From positions 4,960,001-5,024,000 of the forward strand of contig NC_064678.1 of the NCBI RefSeq assembly GCF_023278565.1: a stretch of DNA of 64,000 nucleotides, read 5' to 3'. The position numbers and the translations under genes were made by a program. Below are positions 23,181 to 34,218 of this stretch, piece after piece. How positions within the stretch are numbered: the first letter of the stretch is position 1; each line of letters starts with the position of its first letter. The notes below the pieces were generated by a model, which was not told the DNA's origin, did no database searches, and worked only from the letters and a program-made list of their open reading frames with translations. The DNA is from Colletotrichum lupini. Taxonomy: Eukaryota; Ascomycota; Sordariomycetes; Glomerellales; Glomerellaceae.

Positions 23181-24752
23181 ACGAGGCTTTCCGGCCGGGC
23201 ATGGCATAAGCCCGAAGATCGTTATAAGTCGTCTCCCTGCCCAGGATGGTCGATCTCTGAATCCTACGAAGAGGGGTTGGCCATCAGCCGTAGTGCCAGA
23301 CGACTCTCCAGATCAACATGCCCGAGCCTGGCGACAAGGCGAGGAGCTGGTGTTGGCTCTTCTCGATCATACGATAATGCGGGCAGCATAGCATTGCACA
23401 CCGAACAATGCGACGTCGTGCCAAGGACATGCTGGGAGATCAACTCTGCAGTACCCAAATAGGTTGATGCGGCCCTTTTCGACATATTCCCAAGGCGTTC
23501 TTCAAGTTGAGGCTCGTCGCGCAGACAGGACAATTGGATGTGCTCGCCAAACAGGCACTAGGGTCTGGAGGCATCGAGGCTGCAGATGACTGTCAGCCAA
23601 GGTTGAGCAGTGCTCTGAAGCATTTCTGACTGCTCATAGTATCTATGCAGCTTTGGTTAGACAGTGTTACACATGACCTGAGAGCTTGAGCTCGATGAGC
23701 CTTACTTTTGCTCGCGCGACGTCAAGATTAACCCAATGTCCGTGGGTTGGTTGAGCCGCAGGGTCCAACTTACAAGGGCTTGTCCGTCTTCGATTGTTGG
23801 TCTGTGTGATCTTTCAGTGCAAGCAAAGTGGTGCACCTCATTGAAACAACTAGTTTGCGGGATGCAATGGTACCAATCCTTATCGGTTGCTCGATCTTTT
23901 GACGACGTCCCATTTTTCCACATACACGCAAAAATACATCTCGTTTCCGAACTCTAGGAATGTCTGGACATGGAGGAAAAACGTTCCGGCGCAACCTGCG
24001 ACCTCGTTGGTATCTGGAGGCTGAGGTGCTAACCAGAGCTTCTGCGCTTCTGGGAGTGCTACATTCAATCACGACGTTTAGATTTAAGGAAGTAACACTG
24101 TCGCTGGTTGTCAGTCGCCGTGTAAAATTGCTGTAGAATAAAGTCGCAAGAACCTTGAACGTAGCACATATCTTGATATTCATCCCCCGGCATAAGCCGA
24201 ACTCAAGGATTGCAGGCAGAAACCGCATTGCGATACTGATACCAAACAAATTACCCGATCGAAACTACCAGTGACAGGGCATTCCGCAACGTAGGGTTTC
24301 TTGTTAGCTCAGTCGTAATTTGACCAGCTCTTACATGGCTTTTAGACGTATTTGATCTCCTCGTGGGCAAAGGCTTGATCAGTAATTTCGTCACTCCTGA
24401 ACCAGCAGCACGCAAGTCAGTGCAATCGAAGAACTCGGTTCTCAAGGTCTAAGTCCAGCCGTCTTACGCGGCGGTAGGCTGAAGCGGTGCCGGTCACATC
24501 CGGTCACCGGGCCGGTGCCGCGACTCCACCCAACGCCATTGTCCAATCGGGCCGGACTGCGATCCGGACGGAGCGGTGGGCCGTGTCCTCGCCTTCACTT
24601 TCCGACTGACATGATGACATCGCGCGCCCTTGCGGGGTGGAGGCTACTTGCGTGTCGATAGCTTCATGCCCATAGCAGAAGACTGGTCAGTAAATGTTAT
24701 TGTTCCAAGTGCAGATAGAGCCGGTCTGTGGAATCCGGTGAAAGGTGGTAAA

Positions 24753-24759
24753 TATAAAA
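24753..24759 (+). promoter_or_regulatory. TATA-like box upstream of the HAD hydrolase gene
   Basis: TATAAAA, 129 bases before the start codon of the HAD hydrolase gene, a plausible distance for a fungal core promoter. Assigned by position and sequence only. Confidence 0.35.
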
Positions 24760-24887
24760 CGAGAGTTGCACTTTGGGGTTCAGCAGTCTATCGATTAAGC
24801 ACCGCCGATCAGATTTGACCCCGCACAAGTACGCCCAAAAGATTGAATCCTATCAACAATAACAATAGTACCGAAATCCATTCCACC

Positions 24888-25613
24888 ATGACCAGCCTCA
24901 AAGACTTCCGCGTCCTAACCTTTGACGTCTATGGCACATTAATCGACTGGGAAACAGGCGCCCTAACAGCTCTTCAACCCCTCCTGGACGCGAACAACCG
25001 CACCGACTTCACCCGCAAGCACCTCCTGGACACCTACCACGAATGCGAAGCCGCGCAACAGGCCCAAACCCCAGACCTCCCCTACGCCCAGCTCCTCACC
25101 ACGATCCACCCCCAAATCGCTGCCAAGCTCGGCCTCGCATCCCCGCCGCCGTCCGCCGAAGCCTCAAAGGCCTTTGGCGACTCCGTCGGCTCCTGGCCCG
25201 CGTTCCCGGACACGGTCGACGCCCTCCGCCGGCTGGGCAAGTACTACAAGCTCGTCGTCCTCTCCAACGTCGACCGGGACTCGTTTGCGCTCAGCAACGC
25301 GGGGCCGCTGGCGGGCGTGCCGTTCGATCTTGTTGTCACGGCGCAGGATGTCGGTTCGTATAAGCCCGACCAGCGCAACTTTACGTACATGCTGCGGGAG
25401 GTGAAGGAGAGGTTCGGGGTTGAGAAGGAGCAGGTGCTGCAGACGGCGCAGAGTCAGTTCCATGATCACCATCCGGCCAAGGAGGCCGGTGTCAAGTCGT
25501 CTTGGATTGTGAGGCCTGGGGCGGTGATGGGGAATAGGGATCGCGAGGTGTTTGATTGGAAGTTTGATACGTTGGGGGAGATGGCTGATGCGCTTGAGAA
25601 GGAATTGGCTTGA
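24888..25613 (+). CDS. HAD hydrolase, 2-haloacid dehalogenase type II-like
   Basis: Single exon, 241 residues, start ATG in a good context (CCACCATGAC). Members of this haloacid dehalogenase subfamily use an Asp nucleophile to hydrolyse carbon-halogen or phosphoester bonds; the fungal substrate is usually unknown. Motifs: I, TFDVYGTLIDW (nucleophile Asp near residue 12); II, VVLSNVDRDSF with the Ser; III, Lys in SYKPDQRNF; IV-like, QTAQSQFHDHHPAKEAG, typical of type II dehalogenases. Length matches the family (about 220-250). The first half is C-rich and the second half G-rich on this strand, with no frame break. True dehalogenase activity is not shown; a phosphatase-like activity is possible. 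Confidence 0.9.
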   Translation: MTSLKDFRVLTFDVYGTLIDWETGALTALQPLLDANNRTDFTRKHLLDTYHECEAAQQAQTPDLPYAQLLTTIHPQIAAKLGLASPPPSAEASKAFGDSVGSWPAFPDTVDALRRLGKYYKLVVLSNVDRDSFALSNAGPLAGVPFDLVVTAQDVGSYKPDQRNFTYMLREVKERFGVEKEQVLQTAQSQFHDHHPAKEAGVKSSWIVRPGAVMGNRDREVFDWKFDTLGEMADALEKELA

Positions 25614-26301
25614 AGCGGGATCTATGTATACATTGTATGACAGGATGTTCTATTTAATGCCATGTTCAAGTGCCGTCCTACGCGAGATGGATTATCTACT
25701 ACTTGGGTTTTGACATCTTGAAGCGTTGCGCCACTATGAAGTTGCAACAACGTACGCAGGAGGAATGGGCTCCATCAGCTCAATACCTTATCTTACTCCT
25801 CAATCTAGCCACATTCTCTTGATCGTCTCATTAGAAGCTATCAAAGTTTGTTGTGAAAGACATATACAGTGTCTCAACTGCTGCAACAATCATACCTTTC
25901 TTGTGCGAATCACTCAAAAACGATAAGAGAAACTTACACGCCAAATAGCAAAGCAGGATCAAGATAAGATGCGAAAGAGACATGAAGAACAAATGCTAGT
26001 CCAATAAATCAGAAGTCAGGAAAATGCTTATACTCATCATCTAGAGGTAATTCGTTTCAGGTTCCAGAGCCGAAAGCCGGTCCGGCCGAGACCGGCCCCG
26101 CCAAGCCATCGGGTCCACTAGCCTATCTCCCACCGAAGCGGGGGGGACACGGGGGAATCTCAGGAGGGACTAAGAGAAACACCTCCTGGCTAGCAAAACA
26201 TATCAATGGGATCGCTTCACGCTCAATTGAAGCCTCTGATATAGTCAGGATAAATCACAATTCAACCTGTAATTTTCCAATAAGTCATAACACTCATAGT
26301 C
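25614..26301. other. Intergenic region, HAD gene to TatD gene
   Basis: 688 bp holding the 3' end of the HAD transcript and the promoter of the TatD-family gene. I see AT-rich sequence around 25830-26040 and a GC-rich inverted motif (about 26075-26100, CGGTCCGGCCGAGACCGGCC). No gene recognised. Confidence 0.5.
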
Positions 26302-27413
26302 ATGACGTCGGACCTGCTTGCCGGCTTCCCGGCAAACGCACCACCCAAACCCAAGACGAAACTTCGATTCGCAGATGTAAGTTCACGAGCCCCAAAGGCC
26401 CCATCACGAAACTACATGCGATTATTATCTGCCTACATCATGACTTCAAGTTAAATCTCACACACCAACACTAGGTCGCAGTGACAGCAACAGCAAAAGA
26501 TTTCGCCGGCTTCTACAGGGGAAAACAATACCACCAACCAGACTTTGACGCCGTCTTCGACCGCGCCTCGGCCGCAGGCATCGACAAGGTGATGCTCACG
26601 GGCATGTCCCTTAGCGACGCAGCCAAGAATCTCTCCATTGCCAGATCGCGGCCAGCGGGGACGTGTTTCGTGACGATTGGCATCCATCCGTATCACGCCG
26701 CGGAGCCCGATGCTGAAGAAGATGGCGGCGAGGAAGGTCATTTCAAAAAATTGGCAGAGGTCGTCCGCGAAACGTTGAGCTCCACATCGGAAGGCAATCC
26801 ATCGCCGTTGGCTGCGTTTGGCGAGTTGGGGCTGGACTATGACCGCCTGAACCACGCGTCCAAGGAGGCGCAGATTCGTACTTTTAAGCGGCAGTTGGAC
26901 CTTTTTGTCGAGGAAAAGCTGGATTTGCCCCTGTTTCTCCATTGTCGCGCTGCGTACGATGACTTCGTGGAGATCATCAAGCCATACCTCCCTAACCTCC
27001 CCCGCCGCGGGCTGGTACACTCCTTTGTGGGCGCCTCGGCTCAGATGAGAACCCTGGTGGAGCTCGGCTTCGACGTCAGTGTCAACGGCTTCAGCTTCCA
27101 GGACAGGTGAAGCTTAGAGATGGTGCGCGATATTCCGTTGGAGCGCTTACAAATCGAGACGGATGCACCGTGGGGTGAGATACCGGCGGGCTCGGAGGTG
27201 GCGAAGAGGTATCTTGGTAACGCGTCGGCTTTGCCGCAGAGCAAGAAGAAGGACAAGTTCGAGTTGGGCCTCATGGTGAAGGGGAGAAATGAGAGTTGTA
27301 CCATGGACAGGGTGGCTTTTGTCGTGGCGGGGCTCAAGGGGTTGAGTGTGGATGAAGTTGCTGATGCGGCCTGGAGAAACAGTGTCAAGATGTTTGGATT
27401 TGGCGAAAGCTAA
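26302..27413 (+). pseudogene. TatD-family metal-dependent DNase with in-frame TGA
   Basis: Exons 26302..26376 and 26475..27413, joined by a 98-nt intron (GTAAGT donor, CTAG acceptor). TatD proteins are TIM-barrel metallohydrolases with 3'-5' exonuclease activity, linked to DNA repair and apoptotic DNA breakdown. Seen: FAGFYRGKQYHQPDFD near the N-terminus, TIGIHPYHAAEP, AFGELGLDYDRLNHASK (metal-binding Glu), PLFLHCRAAYDDF and GLVHSFVGA (His ligands), and LQIETDAPWGEIP with the catalytic Asp. One TGA at 27108-27110 interrupts the frame between NGFSFQDR and SLEMVRDIPLERLQ; the same frame stays open and conserved to TAA at 27411-27413. With the TGA read through it would be 338 codons. If TGA ends translation, the protein (about 234 residues) lacks the catalytic Asp. 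A recent nonsense mutation, a base-call error or stop readthrough are all possible. Convergent with LYS9. Confidence 0.85.
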
Positions 27414-27524
27414 CACAAGATGAAGCGAAAGAAGGATCGAGCCTTTATTGACCACAATATGGTGCGTGATACCAGTCTTACGGAGCTATCTCGATCGTGA
27501 AGGGGGTTCTCCCGTCCATACTCG

Positions 27525-29189
27525 TCAGAGTGTCTTTTCTACCATGCTAATCCCCTCCTTCTCGAGCAACTTGCGAATGGGGTCACAGATCTCTGAAGTG
27601 TAGGGTGCCAACACCCCCGGCACATTCAAAGCAGGTTCCCCGTCCATTAATAGCTGGGTAGCAATACCGCAGGTAACACCTACGGTCCTGGCCATGGCTG
27701 AATGCCCACCAGGTTCTCCGAAGAGCTCCAGTGTCGATGTGATGGTCTCCTATTCACGCGGGTCACCGTCAGATTTTGACTTAATTAGAGGGGAGGTGGT
27801 TGCGGCGTGCATGCTTACTCTACTACCATCTTTCCACTCAACGATGAACTTGTGCTGGAGCATGACCAGATCTCTCTCATCGGGCTGATAGCTCATGAGC
27901 CTTTCGAGCTCCGCACACAGTGTGTCTAGGAGATTGCCGCGGAGGGTTGCCGGATTGTCGGAAAAGAGCCCGATCCATCGCAGGCCGTCAATGATTCTGT
28001 TCCTCTCAGTGATGTCCGGAAATTCGCAAATCTCATCAATGCGGGTGGTAAGTGTCCTTTTTGATACATCAGTATTTCAGCCCGAACTAGTAGCATGTAT
28101 GCTTGAATGACTTACTCTTCATCAGTCCCGGCAGCACCAACAGCCCGTCCGAAAACCTCCCGCAACATCAAACCATCACTATCCTTCTCCAGCCATGTCA
28201 GTGGCTGCGTGTCCAGCAATTCGAGCTTCGTCAACGCCGCCACAAAAGCCGGGTTCCCTTCATACCGCAGCGACCCGCGCACAACCGTCTCCGCTTCAGG
28301 AATTCTGTAAAACTCCCGAAAAGGGACGGAGTTCCGATTCGGATATGCGAGGAACGAGTACCCGTCCATCACGTGGTATGGTTTGGCCTGCTTCATGAGA
28401 TCTTCGCGGGAAGCATCAACGATCTGACCATTCTGGAAGTAGGATGCCGGGTTGAGCTGCGCAAGGAGCGAGCCTCGGGGCGACCAGGAGAATTTGAAGC
28501 GCAGGGGGTTATTGGAGCACTCTGGATCTGGGAGGCCGCCGGCGTACGAATGGAATTCCTTGATCTGCCGTTTGCATTGTTAGTCTGGTGAAAAGGGGTA
28601 GTGCGTGAGCATGTAGTCGGGTTGGTTGTACTTTTCCTCCCTTGCTATGAACTTCGTCAATGATACGAATAGCGTAGAGGTGGTCGATTCCTAAGGGTTC
28701 ATGCATGAGCTTGATGATCTTTGGTGTTGTGAGGAATCATGTCGTACCAGGATCGAGGCCAACTTCATTCAGAACCGTGATCCCGGCAGCCTTCACTTCA
28801 GATTCCAATTCTCTCATCGCCGGAGACACGTAGCTCGTAGTCACGACGTGAGTTTTGCCACGTATGCCAGCTTCGACGACATTCTGGTGATGAATGAATG
28901 GGACAAGTGAAATTACCAGGTCATGAGATGCCACATGGCTATCGAGCTTTGGAGATGCCACATCCAGAGAAATAGCGCTGGCTCGAGGATGATTTGAAGC
29001 CAAACTTTCGGCTGTCGAAAGGGTTCGGCAAGCTGTTACAAAAGTGTTAGTGACCTCTGATAGTGATTTAGAATGGAAGCGGAATGGAATACCTATTGTC
29101 AACTTGTTCTTCTCATTGCGAAGCAGATATTCGACACATGGCTTGGCCACCAGGCCGCTTCCCAGGATAAGAATCTTTTTTTCAGACAT
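27525..29189 (-). CDS. LYS9: Saccharopine reductase (saccharopine dehydrogenase, NADP+, L-glutamate-forming)
   Basis: Six exons, complement(27525..27749, 27819..28056, 28116..28564, 28632..28690, 28748..29032, 29093..29189), 450 residues; introns of 69, 59, 67, 57 and 60 nt. It catalyses the penultimate step of fungal lysine synthesis (alpha-aminoadipate pathway), condensing aminoadipate semialdehyde with glutamate to saccharopine using NADPH. Seen: N-terminal Rossmann loop KKILILGSGLVAKPCVEYL, the strand LVISLVPFIHH, conserved VVTTSYVSPAMRELE and LNEVGLDPGIDHLYAI, then HSYAGGLPDPECSNNPL, FKFSWSPRGSLLA, and the C-terminal GVTCGIATQLL. Length matches the family (about 446-450). The start is at MSEKKI because it opens the Rossmann strand. 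The acceptor of the intron at 28057-28115 is an uncommon AAG. It ends 111 bp from the TatD gene, tail to tail. Confidence 0.96.
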
Positions 29190-30149
29190 TCTATGAACGC
29201 GATTCCCAGTTCGTGAAGAAACAAAAGTAGTTGTTAGATCAGGTGTTTTCTTTGAAGCTGTTGTTTTGAGAGGATGAGAAGGAGATGAGCTATTCACATT
29301 ACCGTTCTTATAAGCTTGGCCCTCGGTCACCTTGATATGTAGCCGTCCTCGCTCTTCACTCAAACTACCATCTTAGACTTGAGTCATCCGGCGAGGGACT
29401 TCGATAAGCCTCCTTGTCATAAGAAGCTCAAAAATCGCGACATTCTTGCCTTGAAATGCGTAATTCAACTGGTTTGCATGCGAAGTTGTCGGCTTCCAGC
29501 AGATTGATTGCGCAGCCAGTCTCATCGGCCGATCGGCCGACCGGGTTGCCGACAGTTAGGTTATACGATGCCGCTATCACACTTCGCGTCGCAAACTTCA
29601 GAAATCGCCGAGTGGAAACAGAGCGACTCGGTCGCAGCGAAGGACCTTAAGGTTGAAAATCGGACTCCTTACTGAGTCAATTCGAACTTGGGCCAGCGCC
29701 AGTAGCTGACTGATTAGACAACGAAACCGAGCGAATAAACCCATCTCAGATCTTCAGCATCCTGAACTCCTGTCTAAGGGAGTTTCAATCTGATATTACA
29801 TTCTACTAATCATCGAGGAAGGAAATTGAATATTTGCCACAAATGGAAGCGTTCGTCTACATCTTGTTATATCTAAATTATTCGGTCTTTCGCGATGCGC
29901 CATGATCAACGAAGCAAAAGCAAAATCCAGTTCATACCTACTGAGTTTCTCAGCAACTCGCAATGTCGAGCGCGCTGGGTATACCATGCCCAAGGCCATA
30001 TGGTGAGTCCGACTGTACGACTTCTGGTACTCGCGTAAATCTTATCCAAGCTCAACTGGTGGCGGTGACCGAGAAACGTTCCCGTCTCCGGGTGCCTCTT
30101 GCACAGGAGGAGAATGGTATTTGGCGTCCGCAGCGATCTTTGGTGAAAC
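29190..30149. other. Intergenic region between LYS9 and the membrane protein gene
   Basis: 960 bp. It contains the LYS9 promoter on its left side (minus strand) and the 3' end of the next minus-strand gene. Open frames here are short and unrecognised. A CGGCCGATCGGCCG-like palindrome sits at about 29528-29541, with no assigned role. Confidence 0.5.
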
Positions 30150-30882
30150 TTAGATTTCTCCCTGACTATTCCCTTGATCACCAAGATCCCTATTCCCCCG
30201 GTATCTCCTCCTCGCCAGTAGGATTCCTGCACAAACGGATAAGCCTACTCCCAGAATGGCCCCGATAACGATACCAGCTATGGCACCTGCGCCGAGACCT
30301 TCAGTACCGGACCCGGGTGTCGAAGTAACACTCGCCGCCGTTGCTGAAGAGCTCTCCGATGAAGTCGTGGTTGCCGAATCACTAGTTGGCGAAGGAGTGA
30401 GGAGTGTTGAAGTTGAAGTGGACCCGGATTCACTCCCATCAGGTAGTGTGATGAAGAATCTTGAAGATTGAGCCGAAGTGCTCGTCGAGCCATCAACAAA
30501 AAGTCCAAGGAAATAGTACGTGTCGCTGGGCGGGTCGGTCTTCGAAAAGGCATAAAAGTCTACTGTCCAAGTGAAGGACTTGGACGAGATGCTCTCTAAC
30601 GATATAGCATAGTTAGTCTTCAATGCCCAAAGCCAAGCGATACCAATCCGCACAGAACTAACTTCCTAACGTGATTGATCGGGTGTTCTTGTTTGTCCAG
30701 AGAAGCAAGTTAAGCTTGTCAGCATCTGTCGTCCAGTTGAAGACGACGTTCTGGCCTGATTCGAACGTGGGGCCTTCAAGACCGGCCGGTTTCACGGGGT
30801 ATGTGAACTTCGTGTTGGTATTATCGGCGGCGAAAGCATTCCGTGCCAAGCTAAGCACGAAAAGGAACGAAAAGATGTTCAT
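30150..30882 (-). CDS. Secreted-domain, single-pass membrane protein (Ser/Thr-rich)
   Basis: Two exons, complement(30150..30595, 30663..30882), 221 residues; the 67-nt intron has a GTTAGT donor, a GACTAAC branch and a TTAG acceptor. I do not recognise a named gene. Seen: a signal peptide (MNIFSFLFVLSLARNAFAAD), a compact extracellular domain (about residues 20-125) with FTYPVKPAGLEGPTFESGQ, NVVFNWTTDADKLNLLLW and YYFLGLFVDGST, then a Ser/Thr-rich stalk (about 130-175), a Gly/Ala/Ile membrane helix (GAGAIAGIVIGAILGVGLSV) and a short RRR-containing tail. This layout resembles fungal cell-surface sensors or adhesins, and the ectodomain recalls Ig-like Kre9/Knh1-type domains; both are inference. 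An upstream in-frame ATG at 30912 exists but would bury the signal peptide. Confidence 0.75.
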
Positions 30883-32173
30883 TTTGCCGGTGTCCAGGAT
30901 CCTCGAGCACAATGCCGAAACTCGAGGTAAGGGAGTGGGACGGTAATGAGCGTGGGAGCCTGGTACTTATGGGTTTGGGTCGCTCCTTATGCGCTCTTCC
31001 TCGATCTTCGACATCAGGCTGTGACAGAGTATTACATTTGAAGGAGGGGGGGGGGACTATCAGGAAGACGTGCAGTCCTCCCTCCTTCTTTGGGTTTTGC
31101 AGTGCCTTGCTGCGGTCCAGATCAGCATCAAGTAGGGATATGCTTTGCATGTGCGACTTGAAAATTGATTTACTTCAGCGCCCGGCTTTGATAGAGTCTC
31201 GCTTCACCAACGGGCCACCGCAGTTGGCAGCACACAAGACATGGTCTTGGTTGGCTACACCATTTCAATTTGTCACTGTTCACTTTTATGGCTGCTGTGT
31301 TGAAGTTTCACTGCAAATGAGACTGTCGTGCCGGTCATACCCATCGAGGAAGGATGGAGATGGCCATGCCATGCCGACTGAGAGTTTGCAGTGGTTGTAT
31401 TCGTCTCGATAGCCCTTCCCAAGTCAAAAAGTCGATCGGGCTGGCAGTTGGGCGTCTATCGGTTGCAATTCACGTGGGGTTCTTTTGTATGCAAGCGATC
31501 CTTTGGGTTCCAAGTGTGGTTGTGTGGCGGAGCCTGAAAAGGAGTCAAGGCAGGTTGATAAAAGTAGAACGGGAAAGGAAGTGGCGCATATTGTGTGCAA
31601 CATCGAACAAGACCAGGGCATAGATCCTACGGGGAATGAGTACATAAGCGCGAATACGGGGGCAAGTAAGAAAGTACTCTAGCAGCACCAATAGCCAAGC
31701 TTGAACGAATGAGATTGAAATGATATGCCAGCCTGGCGATAAAAAAGACCTTGCGCTGGAGGTTTCTATGATGCCAATGATAAGCCAGAAAGCAGCATGT
31801 ACAGTTGTCGAAAGGTGCCTTCAGAGAAATATAAGCAGATCTACCCCACTGCCTTATTTCCAAGAGAATGAAGCTGGCATAATCTTTTCATTGGATCGAA
31901 AATTCTGCGTGTCACACAAAGTTATCTGCGTACGCTAAAACTAGAGGGTCTCTGAGTTGCCATAAATCAGACATCTTCTCAGTCGATACCGGTCTGAGTG
32001 TCCCTCATGGCATGCTTTGACTTCTTGAACTGGGTATTTTGCGAAGAGCTCATACATATTGATAATTGTGCTCGCGCTTCAATACTCTTTACCCAAACGT
32101 CTGCTGACACAGTCCCACTATACAGTATAACAGAGCTTGAAGCTGCAGTCAGCCCCTTCAGCCCGGCAATGGT
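30883..32173. other. Intergenic region before the MFS gene
   Basis: 1.3 kb. The left part should be the promoter of the membrane-protein gene starting at 30882; the right end is the 3' flank of the MFS gene. A run of nine G lies at about 31045. I see no gene. Confidence 0.5.
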
Positions 32174-34218
32174 CTACTTGTGAGTGCTACGCAGGCCGCG
32201 CGGGCTTGCGAAAAGTGCAGCGATGAGAGCGATTCCGGCAAACGTGGTAGAGGCGGCGAAGGCATACTGGATGCCCTCATAGTAGACATGGCGAGCGGGT
32301 AAGCGCACCTCTGCAGGCAGGGTCTTGAGGGCTGTCACGGAATGCCGAATCTCGTCGATGAGCTGAGTTGAGAAGAGCTTTTGTCAGTAACGGGGTCATT
32401 TCCACTCATAAAGACCATACTAGTAGTGACAGGAAGGAAACATACTCTCGACTTATCGGGGATGTCGCCGAGGACTTCGGGTAGTCGCACACTGAGCGTT
32501 GTCTGCACGATGGCAGAAGTTATCGCCACGCCCCAGACTGTGCCCAAAGAGCGAACGAGATACACCGTCGAAGCTGAAACTGCGTGATCTATGTTAATTG
32601 AGGTGGTGTCAGTTCAGTTTGGGTTGGACTCATGCTACAATTGACTGATTAACTCAAGAAGATACTCACCAGCGTGGTCAAACGAGGCCAGCGTCGTGAA
32701 GAGAATCGCGGGGTAGATGATACCCTGACCCAAATTCGCTGGAAAGATGTAAACGAGATACTTCCACTGCGAGTCCTGAAATTGGAGGGCAGTGACGAGT
32801 GAATTGCCGAACAGCATCAGGAATGCGCCAGCTCGGACGAGCCAAATGAGCTTGCCCCAGCGAGACATGACAATGCCCGCAAATAGACCCCCGAGAGGCG
32901 TGGCAAGTGATGGGATCGCCAGTCTCGCGCCAGCTTTAGTCGCCGAGTCGAGCAACACTACCTGGAAGAAGAGCGGAAGCATGAAAAGGTACTATAGTCA
33001 CAGTCATATTAGCAATCATAAAGCCAACGTTTCGAGCAGTGTATGGCTAGTCCATGTGAGGTCTACGTACCGCATACGCCGCGAGTCCCGCGCAAACATT
33101 GGAAATCTGCGTAAAAATGGGCAACTTTCCCCGGAGCATCCTCAGTGGAATGACGGGAATGGCCTTTGTCCGCGCCTCGACGAGCACAAATAACGTCAAT
33201 AAAAGCACACTGCCCACGAGCGTGCCGATGACGATGGGACTACCCCACGGAAGCTCGTTGCCGCCCAAGCTCAGGCCGACGAGCTGCACGGAGATGGCTA
33301 CAACCAGAAGCAGTGCTCCAGAAACGTCCACCCTCGACCATATGGCCCTCCAGTCGTTGGTGTCAATATCGAACCCGCCCTCGGGGTTCTTGATCACCAG
33401 GGCCCCTAGAGTAAGTGCCATGATGGAGACGGGCACCTGCAGCAAGAAGCACCAGCGCCAGCCGATGTGGTCGGCAATGGAGCCACCAAACGAAGCACCA
33501 GCCACGGCGCCGAAGCCGAACATGCCGTTCTGGAGGGCCTGGTACATGCCTCTCTCGCGGAAGGGAATCATGTCCGAGTTGACAATCGTGGCTATTTTCT
33601 CGATATCAGTCCCCCTTCAACGCAGCATTTTTTGGCAGATTTGAGAGCAAATGGACTGGTAAACTCACCCATCGTCATAAGACCACCGCCTCCAAACCCA
33701 GTCAGAGCGCGCATGCAGTTGAGAAGCACCACGTCGCCCGCCAGCCCGCAACCAAGACAGCCAAGCCCGAACGTGATACTACTAACAAAGAAACACACCC
33801 TCCGCCCGAAAATGTCAGGAAACCGCCCGTACAGCGGCTGGAACGCGGTGCTGGTGACGAGGTACGACGTCGTCAGCCAGCTCGCCGTGTTCGCGGCGTC
33901 AAACTCGGAGCTGATGACGGCGTACGTCGCCGCCGTGATGGTCCCATCAAACCCGTAGAGGAAGACGTTGGCCATAATAGCCAGCTCGATCCAGAGGAAC
34001 CCCCGCGGCGGCTTCCATGACTCGCCGGCCTCGATGGCGGCGGCTGGGTCGCGGAGGAGCGGTTGGTCTTCGCGAGGCGTGGCCACGGTGGCGGTGGTGG
34101 TTTCTGAGTCCGGGTCGGAGTAGTACGGGGGCGGCGGTGATGCCGGGTTCGGAGGGTTGGCTCGTGCTCTGCCGACTTCATCGTCTGAGAAGCGGGGCCG
34201 GGAGCGCGGGCTGCTCAT
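32174..34218 (-). CDS. MFS transporter of DHA2/Vba type
   Basis: Five exons, complement(32174..32362, 32446..32588, 32670..32991, 33071..33591, 33669..34218), 574 residues; introns of 83, 81, 79 and 77 nt. Major facilitator proteins of this group (14 helices) export drugs, toxins or basic amino acids, at the plasma or vacuolar membrane. Seen: a disordered Pro/Ser-rich N-terminus (about 80 residues), first helix with YGFDGTITAATYAV, the loop motif QPLYGRFPDIFGRR (MFS motif A), GLGCLGCGLA, MRALTGFGGGGLMTM, then SFGGSIADHIGWRWCFLLQV (motif C-like region), and later helices ending FAGIALIAALFASPRG. The pattern is close to yeast Vba-like carriers and fungal multidrug exporters; the substrate cannot be read from sequence. 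No biosynthetic cluster surrounds it. Confidence 0.93.

Larger units (their letters stand above)
20486..24887. other. Gap with decayed coding-like DNA
   Basis: No intact gene is recognised over 4.4 kb. Several stretches look like coding sequence broken by stops and frame changes (about 21.3-21.8 and 22.6-23.5 kb). A minus-strand open frame at 23770-24249 starts with a hydrophobic segment but ends in low-quality sequence. The right end (24475-24620) is GC-rich with clustered CGG/CCG words, followed by a TATA-like element before the HAD gene. Confidence 0.4.

Noticed and set aside
26451..27020. 189-codon minus-strand frame opposite the TatD gene
   Set aside because: Antisense to a conserved coding exon; no recognisable protein.
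32174..34218. MFS gene as part of a secondary-metabolite cluster
   Set aside because: No polyketide synthase, NRPS, P450 or pathway regulator is recognisable within the window around it.
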